This document shows positions 61,714 to 64,000 of a DNA stretch of 64,000 nt, one piece after another. How positions within the stretch are numbered: position 1 is the first letter of the stretch; the number at the start of each line of letters is the position of its first letter. The notes beneath the pieces are model-generated. The model searched no databases. It was not told where the DNA came from and saw only the letters and a program-made list of their open reading frames with translations. The position numbers and the translations under genes were made by a program. The stretch lies in assembly GCA_017355425.1 (NCBI GenBank), contig CP070233.1:5699272-5763271 (forward strand), written 5' to 3'. This DNA is from Dolichospermum sp. DET69. GTDB taxonomy: Bacteria > Cyanobacteriota > Cyanobacteriia > Cyanobacteriales > Nostocaceae.

Positions 61714-63744
61714 GTGAAAAGACAGCAATTATTCCATTGTTTCTTACCTGGTGTTACAGCAGCAGTATTAACAACTCAGCCCGCTTGGGCTAATGTTATT
61801 AAAGTAAGTGAGTTACAGCTAACGTCTTCTCCTAATGTGTTGATTTCTACCGATAGTAGAAGTTTGTTCACAGACAATAGCCTACTGCCTAAGAGTACAG
61901 TTAAACGTGACTCAGGATTATTACCTACTAATTATTTTAGTCAAGCTAGTATCAAGCCTGTTGGCGATCGCAGTCTACCTTTAATCATGGCTGACAATTA
62001 TCTCAGCATTGAGGGAGAAAAAAATCCTCCAAAATATGAAAGTAGATTTGTAAGTTTTTCTGATTTATCAAATTCAAGTAATAATTCACTGTTCGCTAGT
62101 AATCCTAAATCAAGTAACTTAAGTAACTCTGATCAGCAATTTACCAATGGTGATGTTGCGGTGACAAATTTACTAGAATCTAGTAATTGTCCACAGTCAC
62201 AGACCAAAAGTCAAGCCGCTTTGTTAGTTACTTCTAACACTTGCTTACATCAAAATACCCATAGTTGGATAGCGCAAACAACTGTTCCTACTACTTCTGA
62301 ACCGAGTCCACCTCCTCCAGCGGAGAATATAAAGGTTGTACCACAGGAGAATGTCCAACCTACACCTAGTCAGCCCGTAGATTTCCCTAATGTTCCTAAT
62401 GATTTAAATCCTAGTCCTAATCCGTTGTTGTATCCAACAAAGGCAGAGGAAGTAAAAGTTCAAGGAACTCAGCCAATTAGTTTGTCTCAGGCTTTAGAAC
62501 TGGCTAAACGGAATAATAATGATTTACAGGTGTCTGTATTACAACTGGAACGGAGTAAATCAGTTTTGCGCGAAGCACAAGCGGCTTTAATGCCTAGTGC
62601 AGAGTTGAGTGGTGATATTACAAATAGTCGCAGTGTTGGTAGTACACTACAATTTGACCAAGCGAGAAAGACAAATCCTTTGGTAGGTGATCCTCCCTCC
62701 AATACGACATTTAGTGGTACTGCACAAATAAGATATGATCTCTATACCTCCGGTAGACGGACTGGGGCTATTAAAGAGGCAGAAGAACGGATACGTGTGC
62801 AAGAGTTGGATGTAGAAAGGCAATCTGAGGAAATTCGTCTGAATGTGGCTAAGGCATATTATGACTTGCAACAAGCTGATGAAAATGTAAGAATTTCCCA
62901 GTCAGCGGTACAAAATGCTCAAGCTAGTTTGAAAGATGCAGTAGCTTTAGAACGGGCTGGTGTAGGTACTCGTTTCGATGTGTTGCGATCGCAGGTGAAT
63001 TTAGCTAACTCCCAACAGGACTTAACTAGCTCCTTTTCTCAACAACAAATTGCTCGTCGCAGGTTAGCACCGCTGTTAAATTTGTCCCAGTCGGTAAGTA
63101 TTAGCGCAGGTGATCCTGTCAAACTAGCGGGTTTATGGCAGCATCCACTCGAACAAAGTATCGTTTTAGCTTATCAAAATCGTCCCGAATTACAACGGAA
63201 CTTAGCAGAACGCAATATTAGTGAAGCTCAAAGAAAACAGGCATTGGCATCTTTAGGTCCCCAAGTAAGCTTAGTGGGCAGGTATAACTTATTAGATCAG
63301 TTCGATGATGGAACCAGCGTGAGCGATGGTTATTCTGTGGGAGTGCAAGCCACCCTAAGTTTATATGATGGGGGAGCAGCAAAAGCCAAAGCAGCCCAAG
63401 CTAAAACCAATATAGCGATCGCGGAAACTCAATTTTCTGAACAGCGCAACCAAATCCGCTTTCAGGTAGAACAAGCATACTCCACCCAGGCATCAAACTT
63501 AGAGAATGTACAAACTTCTAATGTAGCTTTAGAACAAGCTAAAGAGTCTCTGCGGTTAGCGCGGTTAAGATTTCAAGCTGGTGTGGGAACTCAAACTGAT
63601 GTAATTAACGCATTAAATGATCTCACCCGTTCTGAAGGTAATCGCGTCAAAGCTATATTAGATTATAATCGCGCTTTAACAGAATTACAAAGATATGTTA
63701 CTACTAGAGGCTTAAATCAGTTAAAGGAGTCAGGAGTAAAGTAA
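61714..63744 (+). CDS. TolC-family outer-membrane efflux protein
   Basis: 676 residues from a GTG start with signal peptide (CFLPGVTAAVLTTQPAWA). Residues 25-250 form a low-complexity Ser/Asn/Pro region unlike E. coli TolC. The C-terminal 420 residues hold the TolC duplication: LSQALELAKRNNNDLQVSVL, ALMPSAELSGDITNSR, VAKAYYDLQQADENVRISQS and the second repeat RPELQRNLAERNISEAQRKQ, GRYNLLDQ, VQATLSLYDGGAAKAKAAQA. Likely the outer-membrane channel for type I secretion or RND efflux; in Anabaena such a protein (HgdD) is needed for heterocyst glycolipid export. Confidence 0.9.
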   Translation: MKRQQLFHCFLPGVTAAVLTTQPAWANVIKVSELQLTSSPNVLISTDSRSLFTDNSLLPKSTVKRDSGLLPTNYFSQASIKPVGDRSLPLIMADNYLSIEGEKNPPKYESRFVSFSDLSNSSNNSLFASNPKSSNLSNSDQQFTNGDVAVTNLLESSNCPQSQTKSQAALLVTSNTCLHQNTHSWIAQTTVPTTSEPSPPPPAENIKVVPQENVQPTPSQPVDFPNVPNDLNPSPNPLLYPTKAEEVKVQGTQPISLSQALELAKRNNNDLQVSVLQLERSKSVLREAQAALMPSAELSGDITNSRSVGSTLQFDQARKTNPLVGDPPSNTTFSGTAQIRYDLYTSGRRTGAIKEAEERIRVQELDVERQSEEIRLNVAKAYYDLQQADENVRISQSAVQNAQASLKDAVALERAGVGTRFDVLRSQVNLANSQQDLTSSFSQQQIARRRLAPLLNLSQSVSISAGDPVKLAGLWQHPLEQSIVLAYQNRPELQRNLAERNISEAQRKQALASLGPQVSLVGRYNLLDQFDDGTSVSDGYSVGVQATLSLYDGGAAKAKAAQAKTNIAIAETQFSEQRNQIRFQVEQAYSTQASNLENVQTSNVALEQAKESLRLARLRFQAGVGTQTDVINALNDLTRSEGNRVKAILDYNRALTELQRYVTTRGLNQLKESGVK

Positions 63745-63745
63745 T

Positions 63746-63815
63746 AGGTAATGACCAATGACTAATGACCAATGACCAATGACTAATGACCAATGACTAA
63801 TGACCAATGACTAAA
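63746..63815. repeat. Heptamer STRR array (TGACCAA/TGACTAA)
   Basis: About nine TGACYAA heptamers fill the entire gap between the tolC-like stop and the next gene. The start codon ATG at 63807 is itself inside a repeat unit (CAATGACTAA). Confidence 0.92.
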
Positions 63816-64000
63816 GTTACATCACAAGAGATTGCAAAATTTCGTTCTCATTTGGTAGATGATCCTCAAGCAATGGAAGCATTAGACTTGATAGAGGATT
63901 GCGATGGAGATTTAGAAGATGCGGTAATGACCCTGGCCATTCGGGCTGGACAAGAACCAGAACAAACTAATTCCGAATGGTTGGATGCTTTAGCCAAAAA
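63807..64000 (+). CDS. Conserved cyanobacterial hypothetical protein (partial)
   Basis: The frame from ATG at 63807 reads MTKVTSQEIAKFRSHLVDDP, then a hydrophilic segment (AMEALDLIEDCDGDLEDAVM, TLAIRAGQEPEQTNSEWLDA) and continues past the window edge. The pattern resembles a conserved cyanobacterial protein of unknown function. The start is embedded in the heptamer array and has no Shine-Dalgarno sequence. Confidence 0.75.
   Translation, partial: MTKVTSQEIAKFRSHLVDDPQAMEALDLIEDCDGDLEDAVMTLAIRAGQEPEQTNSEWLDALAK

Noticed and set aside
1-64000. tRNA, rRNA or known riboswitch genes
   Set aside because: None could be recognised by eye on either strand; a covariance-model scan would be needed to be sure.

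Overview
The window is a piece of a chromosome from a filamentous, probably heterocyst-forming cyanobacterium (Nostocales, Anabaena/Dolichospermum/Nostoc type). The evidence is: photosystem genes (end of psbB, psbT, psaA, psaB), a cytochrome b6f petL, a kaiABC cluster with the short KaiA form known from this group, plant-type glycerate kinase, Ycf20, heptanucleotide STRR arrays, many GCGATCGC (HIP1-like) sites, an AT-rich composition and many small dispersed repeats. No rRNA, tRNA or CRISPR array was seen.

Layout. 1-3949: psbB end, psbT, rpsA (ribosomal protein S1), a HAD hydrolase and an MscS channel, all on the plus strand. 4010-6518: a five-gene minus-strand operon encoding a GHKL ATPase, a STAS-like protein, a PIN-domain protein and two small conserved unknowns. 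6665-11260: psaA-psaB operon, minus strand. 11751-16863: a proline-rich lipoprotein, glutaminase, and a repeat-rich zone with remnants of a calcium-binding RTX gene and a cyclophilin-type gene. 17132-28167: aroB, petL, signalling proteins (REC-histidine kinase, REC-GGDEF-EAL), bioB, a GNAT acetyltransferase, and a 1255-residue hybrid kinase with a GAF domain that looks like a bilin-binding cyanobacteriochrome.

28636-42741 is the most system-like region. An OpgC-type membrane acyltransferase is followed by DUF3131 proteins (four DUF3131 domains in three genes), an exported outer-membrane-barrel-like protein, and a cellulose-synthase-like GT2 enzyme. A STAS / PP2C phosphatase / anti-sigma-kinase partner-switching set comes next. 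I read this as a candidate locus for making, modifying and exporting an envelope polysaccharide, possibly controlled by the neighbouring phospho-switch. The assignment is inference.

42969-52507: remnants of a segmental duplication of the bioB-GNAT region, a DUF6671 gene, SelO, glycerate kinase, Ycf20, a lipoprotein, an ArnT-like GT39, a tandem pair of Rpn/DUF4351 nuclease-like genes and a permease fragment. 52549-64000: a CBS-domain hybrid kinase, a group II intron (with a frameshifted reverse transcriptase/HNH protein) inserted in a dispersed repeat just upstream of kaiA, kaiABC, a TolC-family outer-membrane protein, and the start of a conserved cyanobacterial gene.

Repeats shape the whole window: a 131-bp MITE-like family (five copies, some supplying stop codons), a second MITE with GGACTTACGCA ends, a 33-bp palindrome family at gene 3' ends, a 25-bp GATAGCGTAGCGTGGCG-type repeat, two heptamer arrays that run into start codons, a 79-bp tandem repeat and a perfect 38-bp palindrome. 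No searches or folding programs were run; family names rest on motifs read by eye.
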